A stretch of 64,000 nucleotides of DNA, from the NCBI GenBank assembly GCA_036785325.1, contig JAXIVH010000006.1, positions 3,343,909 to 3,407,908 of the forward strand, given 5' to 3'. Under the pieces are notes generated by a model, which was not told the origin of the DNA, searched no databases, and was given only the letters and a program-made list of their open reading frames with translations. The position numbers and the translations under genes are program-made. Shown in pieces: positions 25,052 to 38,412 of the stretch (position 1 is its first letter; every line of letters begins with the position of its first letter). The DNA is from Urophycis tenuis. Taxonomy: Eukaryota > Chordata > Actinopteri > Gadiformes > Phycidae.

Positions 25052-27026
25052 TGTGTCATCGTTGTGTCAACGTTATCTTCACAGAGCTTTTAACAACATT
25101 ACCATAAATTCCAATTGTCTGCAGTTGTCGCAGCGGTCCACACATTTACGGTCTGAACTGAGAAGAACTGAAAACAACTGCTCTAGTTCTAATTCATACA
25201 CAGGGTGTCGTTTGTAACTGCGGTGCTGATGGTACAATATGCTCTCTTGTGCCAAAGTGATGGAGAAATAGATAGTATTGCCTAGAGTCCCAGGCAGAGG
25301 ATATAGTCAGTCCCAATGGGTGTTTATAGGTTGAACCTTCTGTGAACATCTGCTGAGAAAATTGCAGGTTTACCACTGCTACCTGTTTTTGAAGTCTCCC
25401 CTGCATGGTGAATAGAAAAGGCCTTACAGCAGTAGCACAATAGCCTCTGCTTTTGTTTAACCACTTCAATTGTTGTGGTTAAATGTGGTACGCAATGCCG
25501 TGTTGTTACAGCTATATTATTGCTGGCTTCTATGGTGATTTCATTGTTACTGTTGTTGTTCACATGATTTGTTTGAAGCCTCAAAAAAAAGGAAAAAGGT
25601 GTCGCAGTTTTACTTTTCCATGCGTGTTAAAATGGCATCTGAGTTTATTGGAAGAAGTGGGACAGAAAGTCAGACAGACGGACTGACCACATACAAAATG
25701 TTAATTTTCCTCATGGCTCTGCTCTGCTGGTTGGGCTTGTGTGTTTCTCGAAGAGAAAGAAACCCAGCTGCATGACTTCAGGTCTGGAAGCCATTACAGC
25801 CAAACGCATTTGACATTTAACTCCTGGCCAGCCTGTTCTCTGGCCGGCTCTTGGAGAGACATGAAATAGGCTCCGCAAGGAATAATATTTTGACACATGT
25901 GGATGTTGTTTTCGATTTAAAGCGCATGAATATCCATTTATAGCATTGAGTTATAACATACAATACACAAACTATTCGTGCAGGCACAGATGCGTTTATC
26001 ACACGTTTATCACGATCATAGTAAGCCAATTCTAATTGCTAGCTAACAAAAAAAAGAAGATCTCGAGATTAGTCGAGAAGAGATTTGTTTTGTTTTTTTA
26101 AAGGGGCATATTTGACTTCACCGATTTGAGTTCACCATGGCTCGGGAGTAAGACCACAGACTAAAAATAGACTCTGCAGCGAGCTGCAGAAGCCATTGCG
26201 TTGAAGGCCTGTTGCATTGAAGGCCTGTTGCATTGAAGGCCTGTTGCATTGAAGGCCTGTTGCGTTGAAGGCCTGTTGCGTTGAAGGCCTGTGGCGTTGA
26301 AGGCCTGTTGCATTGAAGGCCTGTTGCGTTGAAGGCCTGTTGCATTGAAGGCCTGTTGCATTGAAGGCCTGTTGCATTGAAGGCCTGTTGCATTGACTGC
26401 CTGTTGCATTGAGTCTGTGATGGTTCCACCATAGGCACCAAGGAGGCGGAGAGGCCCAGAGTGGTGAACGTCATCCTTCCAGAGCAGCAGGGCCACGTCA
26501 CGCAGCAGCTGGGCTACATCCTAGCCACCTTCTTCCTGCTGGTCCTCATCCTGGCCGCGGTCATCGTGCTCACCAGGCGACGCAGAAAGAGAGGTACGGT
26601 GTCCCCCCGATGAGCTGCCGCCGCCGGCCGCGCCTCCGCTGGCTCCCAGCCATCCACGGGTGGGACAGTTTACAGAGGGGCGTTCAAAACACATTACAAA
26701 CTCTTGCCTTGCTGTTGAAGGTCATCATGCGAATGCACGTTCATCTGATTCTGTGTTTGTTTTTGTTGCGTTTATTTCAGAGAAGGACTACGAACTCCGC
26801 AGATACGATCGGTAATACCTATGTCATATTTACATTTACATCCTCAATGTATGCCGCTTGATGTCATTTGCAGTCTGTGGAGTCCAATGTGGATCACGTG
26901 ATGATAATTCATGAAACGTTATTTCCTGGCAGCGGCCATGAGCTCTGTGGCGGTGAGGTGGCCATGACCAGCACAGAGCTGAAGACTTGCAACCAGGAAC
27001 CTCTGAATTCAGGTAAGTCTGATCCA

Positions 27027-27085
<59 letters not shown>

Positions 27086-27759
27086 AGCGTGTGTGATCTG
27101 TCTGCGGTAATCTACAGTGTCTTTTGTTATGTTATAATACTTTTCTAAACCGGGCCCTTCCACAGATTACAAGAACAACCTACTGAAGGAGAAGGACATG
27201 TCCAAAGGCTGCAGCAATAAGGGTGAGTAAAAACTGTAGCATGATTCCAAAAAAAAAGTTACAAAGAAAAGCAAAGTCGCAATGTGTAACATCTCCCCTA
27301 ACTTGTCTCTTAAAATCACCCAGGCAGATCTGTAGTCAATGCCGATCTATAGCCATTTCCTTAACGTTATCAATAAAATCACATACGATCACTGGAGCAT
27401 TCTCCAAATAAAAACCGCTGGCGAGCCTGCGCTGCTCTCTCTGTTTACCAGAGTCTTATCTCAGACTCCCCCTCACACCGCCCAGCCAGCAGAGCTGCTC
27501 TCATTGGCGTCAACACAGCTGCAGGGCCAGTGGAGCAGACAGAGCACTCTTATTGAGGTTTCTCCTGCCTGCTGACTTCGGAAGGGGCTGCATTTTACAC
27601 GCTGCGACTCAAGTGTCAGTAAAATAAGAAAAGCATTCGAGGTCTTGTGGAAGTGGAGTTGACCCACAAGGAGAAGTCAAGTGTTTTCCTTTAATCACAG
27701 CTCTTTTCATCTTCCATTCCCTTCTGCCTTCAGACTTGGAGGGGAAGATGTGGATGTGA
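20096..27759 (+). CDS. mxra8: Matrix remodelling-associated protein 8 (limitrin/DICAM), Ig-like type I membrane protein
   Basis: Ten coding exons, phases consistent, 443 residues (human about 442): 20096-20111, 22370-22396, 22601-22927, 23033-23134, 23267-23773, 26435-26593, 26781-26811, 26933-27012, 27166-27222, 27734-27759. A short signal peptide MSPLQILAVLLLPSGAWC is split over three exons. Two V-type Ig-like domains follow (about 25-160 and 165-290); they end in the paired motifs DRGVYTCNLHHHYC and DRGLYSCHLHHHYC. A Pro-rich stalk precedes a membrane segment at 352-372 (LGYILATFFLLVLILAAVIVL), then RRRRKR and a cytoplasmic tail with DYKNNLLKEKD, conserved in human. The protein takes part in cell adhesion and blood-barrier glia. 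In mammals it also serves as an entry receptor for some arthritogenic alphaviruses; nothing here tests that in fish. The tail ends DLEGKMWM, unlike human. Confidence 0.95.
20112..22369 (+). other. mxra8 intron 1, no further gene
   Basis: The 2.3-kb intron splits the signal peptide after five codons. It holds poly-C followed by (CA)n at about 20987-21070 and (CA)n at 22149-22176. No other coding signal. Confidence 0.5.
23774..26434 (+). other. mxra8 intron 5, with minisatellite at its 3' end
   Basis: The 2.7-kb intron lies between the Ig/stalk exon and the transmembrane exon. It carries (TG)n at about 24960-25051 and a 16-bp minisatellite at 26196-26413. No exon candidate with a good frame is visible. 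Confidence 0.5.
26196..26413. repeat. 16-bp minisatellite, about 13 copies, just before the mxra8 transmembrane exon
   Basis: Unit ttgaaggcctgttgca with C/T (rarely G) variants. It ends about 20 bases before the acceptor of exon 6 (26435). Because 16 is not a multiple of three, all three minus-strand frames read long QCNRPSMQQAFNATGL-like ORFs, which are artefacts. Confidence 0.9.
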
Positions 27760-28044
27760 TGTGAGATGGGTGGAGTGCTACTGGCAGGTCCAGGGCAGTG
27801 GAGAGAGGAATAAATGTGGGAGGACGAAGCCATGCAGAAACCAAAGATGGGCGACTGTGTACGGACAGGAGGATAGTTCCCTCTGCTCTGATTCTAGCTC
27901 AGCAAAAAATGTCTAAGAAAAGAAAGGTTTTTTTTTAAGTCTTGCTACAAGTTTTCTTTTTCAACAATATGGTTTAGCATATACATGTATTGTCCGTAGT
28001 TTTGTTGTTATGTCTTTGTAAGTATTTCTCGTCACGTTGTGGTC
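27760..28044 (+). other. mxra8 3' untranslated region, proximal part
   Basis: Sequence after the mxra8 TGA (27757-27759). It continues past the hAT insertion. AATAAA-like signals occur near 28323 (inside the insertion) and 29581. The true end cannot be fixed from sequence. Confidence 0.4.
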
Positions 28045-28810
28045 TAGGCCTGCACAATTAATCAATCGCATTTTCATCGTCATCGCGATGTGAACGTTCA
28101 CGATAAACACTTCGCAAAAGCTGGTCTGTAATGCGATAAGTTCGCCACGCACACTCGGGCCATCCTTAAAAATATTTCAGCCCGTAACCCAACCGACCTG
28201 TCAATTTAGGACCGACCCAAATATTTTTTTTTTCCCTTTTAGTCCGACCGACTTGCCTGTTGTAAACTTGCGTTAAGACCGACCGTTGCTTTTTTTTACT
28301 CTTCAAACAACTAATGCATCTACAATAAAACCCTATTAATTATATTTTAGTAAGTATCGCGAATATAAATTGCCTACATACACCCGTAGGCTACGTTCTT
28401 TGTTTTATATTCGCTTCATTTTATCAATGGTTCACGCTTGTTTGTTATGACGGCTGCATTAAAGAAAATGTTCGCGTCACCGTTCAAAGTTATAGAAGGC
28501 TATAGTTATAACTTTGGGTTCAGGCACCGTAGCAATAGGTCCTACATAAAACAATGCATTGAAATATCTCGACACCGCTATAACGTGACGTGTCGACTGA
28601 TGTCAAGGAGACCACTACACTACGGGTTGGAGAAGCAGTCGGTGACGTCACAATATGCAAATTTGTTTGAATTCATACCGACGTATTCACCTTGACCACA
28701 ATTTTACTTTCTTTTTTATTCTTTTCTTATTTATCGCAAGTCATATCGTCATCGCAATATTGAACAGTGTGATCGCACATCGCACATTTTGCTGATATCG
28801 TGCAGGCCTA
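28045..28810. mobile_element. Non-autonomous hAT-like DNA transposon
   Basis: 766 bp with terminal inverted repeats TAGGCCTGCAC (left) and GTGCAGGCCTA (right). The flanking 8-bp duplication is ttgtggtc / atgtggtc, 7 of 8 matching. Subterminal cgatgtg/cgatga words are typical of this group. There is no transposase. It sits in the region after the mxra8 stop codon. Confidence 0.85.
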
Positions 28811-30021
28811 ATGTGGTCGGTTCTCTCTGAGATTGTTCTAGTGCATGCTTTGCTTGTTGTATGTTGTATGTGTGTAGCTCATGTCTGTATGTGTACAAAG
28901 CTACGACCAGTGTCATTACACATGATTCACATCATACACAATTAGCTACAAGATTGATGAGCTATAAAACCGTTTTAGTTTTGCACACACTTTGCTTTAC
29001 TGTAATCCAGAAATGTTCAGCATGTACCACTGGTAAAGTGTACAGAATGTACACAGTGTTTGAGGAGTTTGCTTTTAAAAGTGAGGGTACATAGGTCACT
29101 TGTTTGTATAGGATGCCTAAAAATGACCACGCAAAATATACTCATTTCAACATACTCTATATTTGAATTAAACTGCACCTAATTAATTTATAGGAAACAT
29201 AAACAGGGAAGCCAGAAAAAAAAATCTATTTCTAGCACACCCTCAAAACTCTCCATTGCATTATAAAACAAATGCACCACAATAAGAACGTAAGAAAGGT
29301 GGACTGAATCTGACACAACTCAGGAAACATTAACATTGTCTATCCTCTTCCATCTAAATATTTGTTGTTATTTATGTAGGTTGGTTGTACAAGCGAGCAT
29401 TGTTTTAAAGAAACCCTGGTTGGCGTTTTTTTTTCTTCTATAATTGGATCTGCTGGTAAATGCATGCACACGTACGCAACTACTATAAACGGTGTTGTCA
29501 TGGGGTACTTAATCACCTTGTTGTTAAACACAAACAACCTGGAGTGCGTTTTCCTTGGCGTTCTTTTTTTTTTTTTTTTTAAATAAAGGACTCTTGTTTG
29601 CACGATGTAAGGTAGTTCTACCGGTTAACTCATTGTGGGCACATGATGTGAAGACAATGTACTGTATGAAGACAAACAATGTACTGGTTTCCACTATTTT
29701 ACTCGCAGTTGACTGTGTTGAACCGCTCTATTCTCTTTGGACAAATTATACGCATTTGTTTTGAGCCTTCGTGCCATCACAATATTTTAGAATATAATTG
29801 TTCATTTGGTTTGACAACCGCTCGCTTATCCTCGATGTTAGAGAGCAAGACAACAGCACCCCCTACTGTTCATTCATGTGTAAACCCAGAAACTATATGT
29901 AGGTCTATCTATCTATACACAGTGTAATAGACATTCAACAAAGAGGAATTTTATAATCCTGAAATGTCTTTAGATGCGACCATATTAAGATAACGTAACG
30001 CCTATATATAGGCTTACATAG
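28811..30021. other. Intergenic, no gene seen
   Basis: AT-rich unique-looking sequence between the hAT-like element and the repeat cluster before dvl1. A possible mxra8 polyadenylation signal lies at about 29581. A CTCF-like word (agcaccccctactgt) lies at about 29865. No ORF of interest. Confidence 0.45.
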
Positions 30022-30025
30022 AAAA

Positions 30026-30065
<40 letters not shown>

Positions 30066-30075
30066 TTTCTCTCTC

Positions 30076-30142
<67 letters not shown>
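30022..30142. repeat. Compound simple repeat (A)n(TA)n(CT)n(TA)n
   Basis: A poly-A run, a (TA)n block, a (CT)n block and a second (TA)n block in direct succession. The two (TA)n blocks could pair as a cruciform around the CT core. Confidence 0.9.
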
Positions 30143-30674
30143 CGGCGTATATGGCATATGGCCTCCTATAGCCGATGGTCATGGATTCATTTACTATAGT
30201 CGCTACATTACGTGATCTCAATATAGTCGCATTTAAAGACATCTCAGGATTATATAATTCGTCTTTGTTATATGTCTATTACATTGTAAATACAATAGAC
30301 GTGTAGTCGCCCCAACACACCGCTAGATGGCATCACTGTCTTGAAGATTGCCTCCTGGAAAAATAGCAATATTCCAAACTCCATATCGCAGGGATGTGTG
30401 GACTGTCCCTTCCTGTTTTAGTGCCGAGACAGCCACCGTACCGACACACTGGAGCAGGGATACACTTTCAACGCGATTATGTCTGTTTTTTCGCTTTGCG
30501 TATCAAACACTCGCTTATTTCTACCTCGGCGTTGGATACACAGTCTAATGTATTAGCGCTGTCGGGAAAGCTGTAGTGTTATGTTATGGATCGCTTGTAA
30601 CATAGCAGGCCTATTTATTGCGCTGCCAACCCTTGTTCCTTTCCTGTGTCAATGAGTGTCCTACCCTCACTCTC
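30143..30674 (+). promoter_or_regulatory. dvl1 promoter-proximal region and 5' UTR
   Basis: Lies immediately upstream of the dvl1 ATG. It contains a CTCF-like word (ccgctagatggca) at 30320-30332, about 345 bases from the start codon. No TATA box is clear. The call rests on position. Confidence 0.4.
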
Positions 30675-31604
30675 ATGGCGGAGACTAAAATAATATACCA
30701 CATAGACGAGGAGGAGACTCCTTATCTAGTTAAATTATCAGTCTCTCCTGAAAAAGTCACCTTAGCGGATTTTAAAAATGTCCTCAACAATCGCCCAGTC
30801 AATAGCTACAAATTCTTCTTCAAATCGATGGACCAGGATTTCGGGTAAGTGGCTAGTAGTACCACCATTATTCTCCATATATTTGTCTCGCTGCTGTTCA
30901 TATTTGCAAATGCGTGATTAATGTGTTATATCTGGGTGTATAAATAGCCACATCAGACGACTAGGATGGCAACAGACAGTGTAACCTGGGCAAACTAGTG
31001 TAGGTGTCCATGCATCTGGCACCTGTTCATTATCATATGCTATCCAGTGCGCATTTGGGGAAAAACAATGTTTCAAGTACTGAACAGCCATATCTACCTA
31101 TCGATCGAAATGCAGTTCTGGAGAACTCTGGCTCACCTTTAAATGTACAATAGGCAACAGAATCTTTGTATCCATGCTTGAATTCCACACACATGTAAAT
31201 CCACATGAATGATGCATGCATATGTCACAACTATTGACAAAGCACTCACGCGTTTGTGGCACCAGAGATCAAGTTCATGGTCTTGTAGTTGATCTTCGGG
31301 ATCAGACTTTCAGATAAACTTGGTGATCAGCTTTCGCTGAGACCTGTTCTTTCGTTATACATGTAAAAATATATCTTGACAAACATGCATCATTTTCAGT
31401 TTTACCAAGTTAAACATCCAAAACGTTGAGAGAACGGAGCTCGTCTGTTCTTTAACACAACGACGTGCATGGAACTTGTCCAAACAGGTAACCTCATTCA
31501 GGCCTCATGGGGTTCAAACACCTTTTGCCTTCTCGAATGTTTTCATTATGGTCTGCCATAACACCCATACAACAGAGCCTGCACAGTTACAGGGCACTGT
31601 GGAC

Positions 31605-31663
<59 letters not shown>

Positions 31664-34046
31664 CGATGGTTTCTTTTCATGTCTGTCATGATTTGTTTTA
31701 CGCTAGGTTTTCTTCACAAGATGGTATGCCACGATTTGATAACAATATAATGTAATCCATAATGTAGTCATATGGAATTCATAAACAAATGAATAGCCGC
31801 AGCCAATGAGAATTTCATCATGTATTCAATTGTCAGTAATGTCAATGAGTGGGTGAGGTCATGGTTTTTAAAACTGAACCTATTGTATCACGCCTTTCGC
31901 TGGGGGAGGCATATTTATGTCAATGTGTGTTTCTCATTCCAATCTGATGTCTCACATGCTCTCTCTCTCTCTCTCTGCTCTTGCTCACCCACTCTCACTC
32001 TCGGTCACCCACCCACAAACTCACAATACACTGTACAACACAGCGCAGGCCGGGCCTGTGTGGAGGAAATGCGCGGCCGGTCGTTCTGGCGGCGGTGGCT
32101 GTAGTGCCACCGGACGACGGCGACCCCCGCGAGGGGAAACCGGTTCTTCCTGGTGCTTTGGCCTCGTTCTCCGCTCTGGCGTGTTCAGTCTTCGGCCCCC
32201 GACTTCCTGTCCCTTCACGCGCGCGGCTGGCCCGGCCTCAGGTGATCGACGAGGCAGATTACGCAGTCAAACAAGGGCCCTGTTTGCTCTTACACCTCTA
32301 CGTGGCGGTGACGTCGACTCACTCGCATTGCCCAGAAGAATGTGGGCCTGGCCGGCGCGGGCCGGCGTGCCGCGGGGCTGCCGTAACGGTACGGCCAACC
32401 GAGTGACGCAAAAATAAAAAGGCCGCTGTGGACGGACACGGCGGTGATTGAACTCCATGGGTTGTGTTCATGTTGTGTTCTCAGGTCGGAGTAGACTCCA
32501 CACACACACATACACACACACACACACAACGGGGACAGAGCGGCCTCTGTGTGAGCATCCTTGTTATCGAGCCAGCGGCTTAGACGCCTCATGGTATATC
32601 AGCCCAGTATCGAAAGAGGAGCTTGACACGCGGAATCACCAAGGATACCAGGCCTTTGTGGTAGCTATGCAGGGCGTACACTGCTAATGCGCAGACGGTA
32701 TGGCTAGCGAAGAATTAGCTGGGGAGGAATAAGACTGCTGAGCAGAGAGGGAAAACATCAAATCCCTTGCAGTTATAGACAGTGTTTGAAATGTAAATGA
32801 GCAGCCAGTGGAAGGGTTTCTGTGTGGACCCCCTGTTGAGAGCTACCAGCCGTTTTTTTTTTCAGACAGGGATAACTGAACTGGATTTCTGTGCTAATCG
32901 TAGTAGAAAAGCCAATAGCAAATACAAACGTTACAGGGGGCTATTTCATTTGGATTTCTCTCTTTACACAGGCCTACGATGCGTTCATTTGATTCAGTGT
33001 GGTCATCTCACGTATGTGATGGTGGTGTTAGGTTTCCTGTAACGTCTGACTCATTTCAGCGTTCCTTCTGGAACGCTCTGCCGGCGACACTGAGCTGCAC
33101 TGATGCATTGTGGTCCTCAATGCACAACCTAGATATTTAGGTGGCAATACTGTGGTGCTTTTTTATGTAGTTATTTTTTGCACCCACCGCCTGCCTGCCG
33201 CGGAGAGAGTTAAAGGTGAGGGTATTGCTGGTGGCGGGGCGTGCGGGTGCGAGACCTCACTACGATGCCAGTCACACAGACCCCCTCTGGGCCCACCAAG
33301 GCTGCGGCCAAGACGAAGAAAGGAGCTGCCTTGTTTGTGTCTCACCGAGGGAGCGGGGACCGGGAGGGTCAGCCGCCCCTCAGCCACGGACGGCCCTGTT
33401 TGAGCCACGTTACTAGGAGGACAAAAATCCAACGGGGACTGTTTTGTTGCACAATTGTGCAGTTTGTCCAGGAAGAAAGTAAACAGATTTTCTTTCTTAT
33501 GTGGATATACTGTGTGAACTGTGGACTACATCGCACTCGCATTCACATTTAGTGTTCCAACATTGAAAAAGGTCAACTAAACAGCTGGGCCGTTCTATTA
33601 TACGGGCCTCAACCAAAGAGTAACGTGTTGAGAAATTATGAAGTTTTGACATATGGGTTCACTGTTTGTAATTTAATTAAAGGGAACAGCAGCCCTTTAA
33701 ACAGTCCCTTTAAAGAGGCCTTGGACTGTGAGTCCCTGTTGGTTGTTGGCCCCCTCCTGACCACTGATAACCGGGTTAACTTCCTACTAACCAGCCCTCA
33801 TCCGTCTCGCTGGCCATAAACAAACATGTCTAATCTTCCATGGCTGCACAAATACATTTTTCCCTGCAGTGTAATATTCTGCAATTACCCTGCTAAGTCT
33901 TGTGCCATTATCCTGTGAAATCTGTTAAGACCTATTTAAGCTGTCATGGCAGCTCCGTTACCCCAGTAGAAACCAGACACATGCCTCTCTGCTGGGCATG
34001 TGAGTGTGTGTGTGTGTGTGTGTGTTTGTGTGTATGTGTGTGCCTC

Positions 34047-34082
<36 letters not shown>

Positions 34083-34958
34083 CCATACCCTTAAAAGTTT
34101 AGGGTTGACCTAATGCTGCTTCTGATTATAATCTTATCAAATCACATGTAATGACGCACAGAAGCAACATTCATTTATGTGGACTTTCTTTTTCACAGTG
34201 CCCGTGGTTTACTGTTAGGGTAGTTTGAGTGAAAAATGTCGATGTATTGCGCGTCCCGCCGACTGTGCGCTGGTTTCGTTCGGAAGACGTTTGGCGCTTT
34301 AATTGTCATTTATTCTCGCCGAATCAGTTATTTACACAAAACTGCTCCCACATCCTCCCAACGGCAAGTCACCTTACAGCTGCGGCCCGTGCAGCTAGAG
34401 GGAGAGAGAGAGGATGCAAGCACTTCCTACACCTAACAGGCAGGCCTGCAGGACTCTGGGCTGCTGGCAGCCCTCCCGCTCTTCCTCCCTGAGGTGGGAC
34501 AGGCCACAGCGGCAGGCTCTGCGGCCGCGCTAAGCCACAAGGCCGTGTTATCTCTGCTCACCACTCCCAGCCCCACAGACTCCCAGAGCCGCCATAGTGG
34601 CGTGGGCCGAGCTGGGCTTGGCGCTTTTCCGTAGCAAGGAAAGTTCTGGCAACCAAGAATTTGGAGGGGGGGGGGGGAGCGAGTGAAGGTGGGAAAGGGT
34701 TCAATAAAGCCGCTGCCAGAGACTGCTGCCTGAAATCTTCTTAGGCTTCTCTGTCACTCTCATGTGGCCTCTTCCTCCTTTTCATGTGCCATGTTCAAAG
34801 TCTACTGGCACAACACAAGATCTCCATTCAGGCTCAGAAAGCCTTGACACATAGCCAATGCTTTTGCAATGTACCAGAAAATGACAAAAACACGCAGGCG
34901 TGATTGCAGACTGCACCATAATCGATAACTGTGTGTATCTGTGTTTGGGTTTGCTTTC

Positions 34959-35035
<77 letters not shown>

Positions 35036-38000
35036 TGTATGTGTGTGTCAAGGTGCACAAGCCTGTATGTGTATGTGTGTATTTGCTTGTCTGAGTGTGT
35101 GTGTGCGTGCGTGCGTGCTTGTGTGTATGTGTGTGCCGTGCATGTGCTAACCCCCCCCCCCCCCCCCCACCACCACCACCACCACCTTGCAACCCTGTGA
35201 GGTGTTACTCAGCTCCTCTCCCACCCTCCCGATCCATGTGACATGAGTCTAGCAGCAGGTGTGATGACCAGTTACTGCTGAACTGTGTCCCAGGAGGTCA
35301 AAGGTTAACTGGGAGGTATTTCAGTTGGGAATTTACAGCGGGCACGAACACAGGGAGACAGGCTTCACGAGATCTCTCTATTAATACACGGAGAGAGTGT
35401 GCCCTGCTGTCTCGTCACTTTGCCAATTCACACCAACTTTCACATGCAGCAAGCGTGGTTCCATGTTTACAGATACGGAGGAAAAGACACACACACGCGA
35501 CCCTGAATGTGTGCTGTTATAAACAGACATGCTAGGGATATACTGTACATGGCCTGCATACAGAGGCACTAAGTGTATATCTTTCCCCAGTATCCATCGA
35601 GCTATCTGTCTATCAATCTAGCTATCAATCTGTCTGTTTGTGTCTGCCTGTCAGCCTGTGGTTATGGATTCTTCATTATCGTGACATTATGGTTTGCTAA
35701 CCACAAAGCCCATCCATGAATACATTATGCTCAAGCCTTTGATGTTTCTTGTGCTTCAACAGTCTTAACGGAATCAAACAGTCAAGTGCACAAAAGGCAG
35801 ATGACCAGACAGAGATCAATAGTACCCATCCCACCACCACAAAGGCCCACCATACTGGCATGATGTAGGCCAGTATGCACTCGGAACCCAAAGGCGCAAA
35901 TTACTTTTCACATTTCATTATGTCGGTGTTTACTTTGGTCAGTGCAGGGCAATGAAGTCTGAAGTCTTAAGGTTACAATGGTTACATTTGTGTAAGATGG
36001 ATCCTTGACTCTACATCTCTCCTCCCCTCCCCCTCCTCCCCCTCCTCCTCCTCCTCCTCCTCCTCCTCCTTTAGGGTTGTCAAAGAGGAGATTTCCGATG
36101 ACAATGCCAAGCTGCCCTGCTTCAACGGGAGAGTGGTGTCATGGGTAAGTGACGCGGATGGTCCTCTCGTCAGGCTAGCCCGCTGCTAGCTAACGATATG
36201 TTTTAATAACGGCTCTCGTGTTGTTGATGCAAATGTAGCCGTGCGTCGCCCACGCTCAGCCTCTTCAATGCGTTTGACTCACAACGCAACTCGTTGAGCC
36301 CCGCGCTGCCCTGCACAGGTGTGATGGGAGCCACAAGCAGCGGGATGAGATGGACATAACATGTTCATGTTATTTATAGCCATGACAATTTCCGAGTTTA
36401 TACCCTGGTACAGTAGGCAGCCGTGGTAGCTTGTGAAGGGTTACCTCACAGTTTTGCGCACATGTAATTAAATGAAAATCATTCACAACAAATTCAGTGT
36501 TTTAGTCATTTACCTGACAAAAATACCAAACACTTAGTGCTAATAGTCAAACAATAAATAAGCCCCACTTCTCAGTGGAAGCTGCACGACTGAATCTTCG
36601 TCATGGTTATTGCTGACGTTGCACACAGACAAGGAAAGGAAGAGTGCTATAAAATGTCAGAGTTTCGTAGTAGTTTTAGCCGTTACTTAAAACCAGCCAT
36701 AAAAACGCCAGTAGCTCTGAAGTACACAGTGATTTACACAACATCTCCGTGGCTTGTTCAATGCATCTGGTGCAAGGTGCCGGCTGGAGTAGTGGCTCTG
36801 TGTCCCTGAGCGGCGCTAAATTAATTACTTTGACAGGTGGAGCTACATGCCTTTATTCCACTGTGTGCGTGTTTCCATGCACAGCGCACTGGAGACAGCA
36901 GTTCCTATTCCAGATGTTGGTATTAGCGCAGTACTTTCCTGAAATTCTTGCCCAGTCAGATTCTCTCAGGGCTGTGGCTGCATCAACGGTCACGAGATCA
37001 GCAATGCAGTTTGTTTGTGCATATTGTCTTTTCATTCGCAGTCGAATGCAGCTTAATAAAAGCCCGCATTTTTCGACCAAGGTATGACCTAATTATCACT
37101 GTGAGTTATTTGGTTGAGATTGATTTCCCAATTATGTTATTTTAATAATTGAAATGTAAAATGTTCAGGTATAACTCGGTCGGAGCGCGGTGGAAACACA
37201 GAGAGATAGCCAATCGGCAGCAAACACCTGGTGGAAACCACGCTGTCCAGGCAGATGTAAAGCATTAATTACAAAAACGAGCTGGACTTGGTTCCAATTA
37301 GGGGCACGGGCGACACAGTCGGCCGAGCTGTAAAATATATCTTAATTATTTACTTAATGATCCCTTCTGTCATGGGCTCTCCCAGGAGAGACCTGTTCCC
37401 CTGTATCTCATTAGACTGAATTTAACTAAAAGAAAGCTCCTGTCTCCTGGAGTTGTATCATTCTTCATTATTTTTCGCTCAGAGCACTGTGTGCTATTCC
37501 TGGGTTTTCTCCATTTTTGAGTTGTTTAGGCACCACTAGAGCCGTGTCGATTGATTGATATGGTATTAACATTATGAGACTGTGAGATATTGAATGTGGG
37601 CTGTTGTTTGGACTGGACGTTCTGATGGTATATATGGTATTATTTATTGATATATATCGGTAAGTCCTGGTTCTAGCCAAGGGAAATAACCTGCATGCAT
37701 CTGCCTGCTTTGTATTATTTCATATTAATAATAACCAGTTGTAGTCTTCTGTGTGGCTAATAGCTTGCCTCGTTCTAAAACCAACATTGGTGCATTCCTG
37801 GTATTCTCAGTTGTGCCTCTTGGCTCGTGTATCAGCTGTGGCTGTCACTGGTGTTTCATGTTGTTGTTTGCTTGTTGTAGAGTTTGCCTGGGCATAATCT
37901 TAATAGGCCTTGAAAAAATATATATTTACTATTCCCAACATAAAATCCCCCTTCTGCTCAAGTGCAAAAAAACCCTGTAATAAAAGAACTGTTATTATTC

Positions 38001-38075
38001 TGTATTTTATACTCTGGTCTTTCACTCTCTTCCTCTTCATTACTTTTTCCACCTCCCTATATATCTGTCTGTCTG

Positions 38076-38161
<86 letters not shown>

Positions 38162-38347
38162 CCTCTCTCTCCCAGTTGGTGCTCGCGGAGAGCGCCCATT
38201 CTGACGGGGGGTCCCAGTGCACAGAGAGTCACCCGGAGCTGCCCCCGCCCCTGGAGAGAACGGGGGGCATCGGCGACTCGCGGCCCCCCTCCTTCCAGTA
38301 CGTACACACACACACACACACACGCACGCACGCACGCACGCACGCAT

Positions 38348-38412
<65 letters not shown>

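Larger units (their letters stand above)
30675..38225 (+). other. dvl1: dvl1 DIX domain (exons 1 to start of 3)
   Basis: The DIX domain polymerises head-to-tail and recruits Axin. It is encoded by exons 1 and 2 and the first codons of exon 3. [13 protein letters not shown] and [19 protein letters not shown] are conserved throughout. The coding parts are separated by introns of 5.2 and 2.0 kb. Confidence 0.9.

Noticed and set aside
26610..26861. 83-codon ORF after the mxra8 transmembrane exon, faintly LINE-like (LRWLPAIHG)
   Set aside because: The similarity is too short to support a LINE call, and the ORF runs into the real exon 7 in another frame.
28438..28695. 85-codon ORF inside the hAT-like element
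   Set aside because: No transposase motif, and the element is too short to encode one. Chance ORF.
31917..32417. 141-166-codon ORFs in a CpG-rich block of dvl1 intron 1
   Set aside because: Several frames are open at once because of high GC. No recognisable motif, and no acceptor/donor pair that keeps frame with dvl1.
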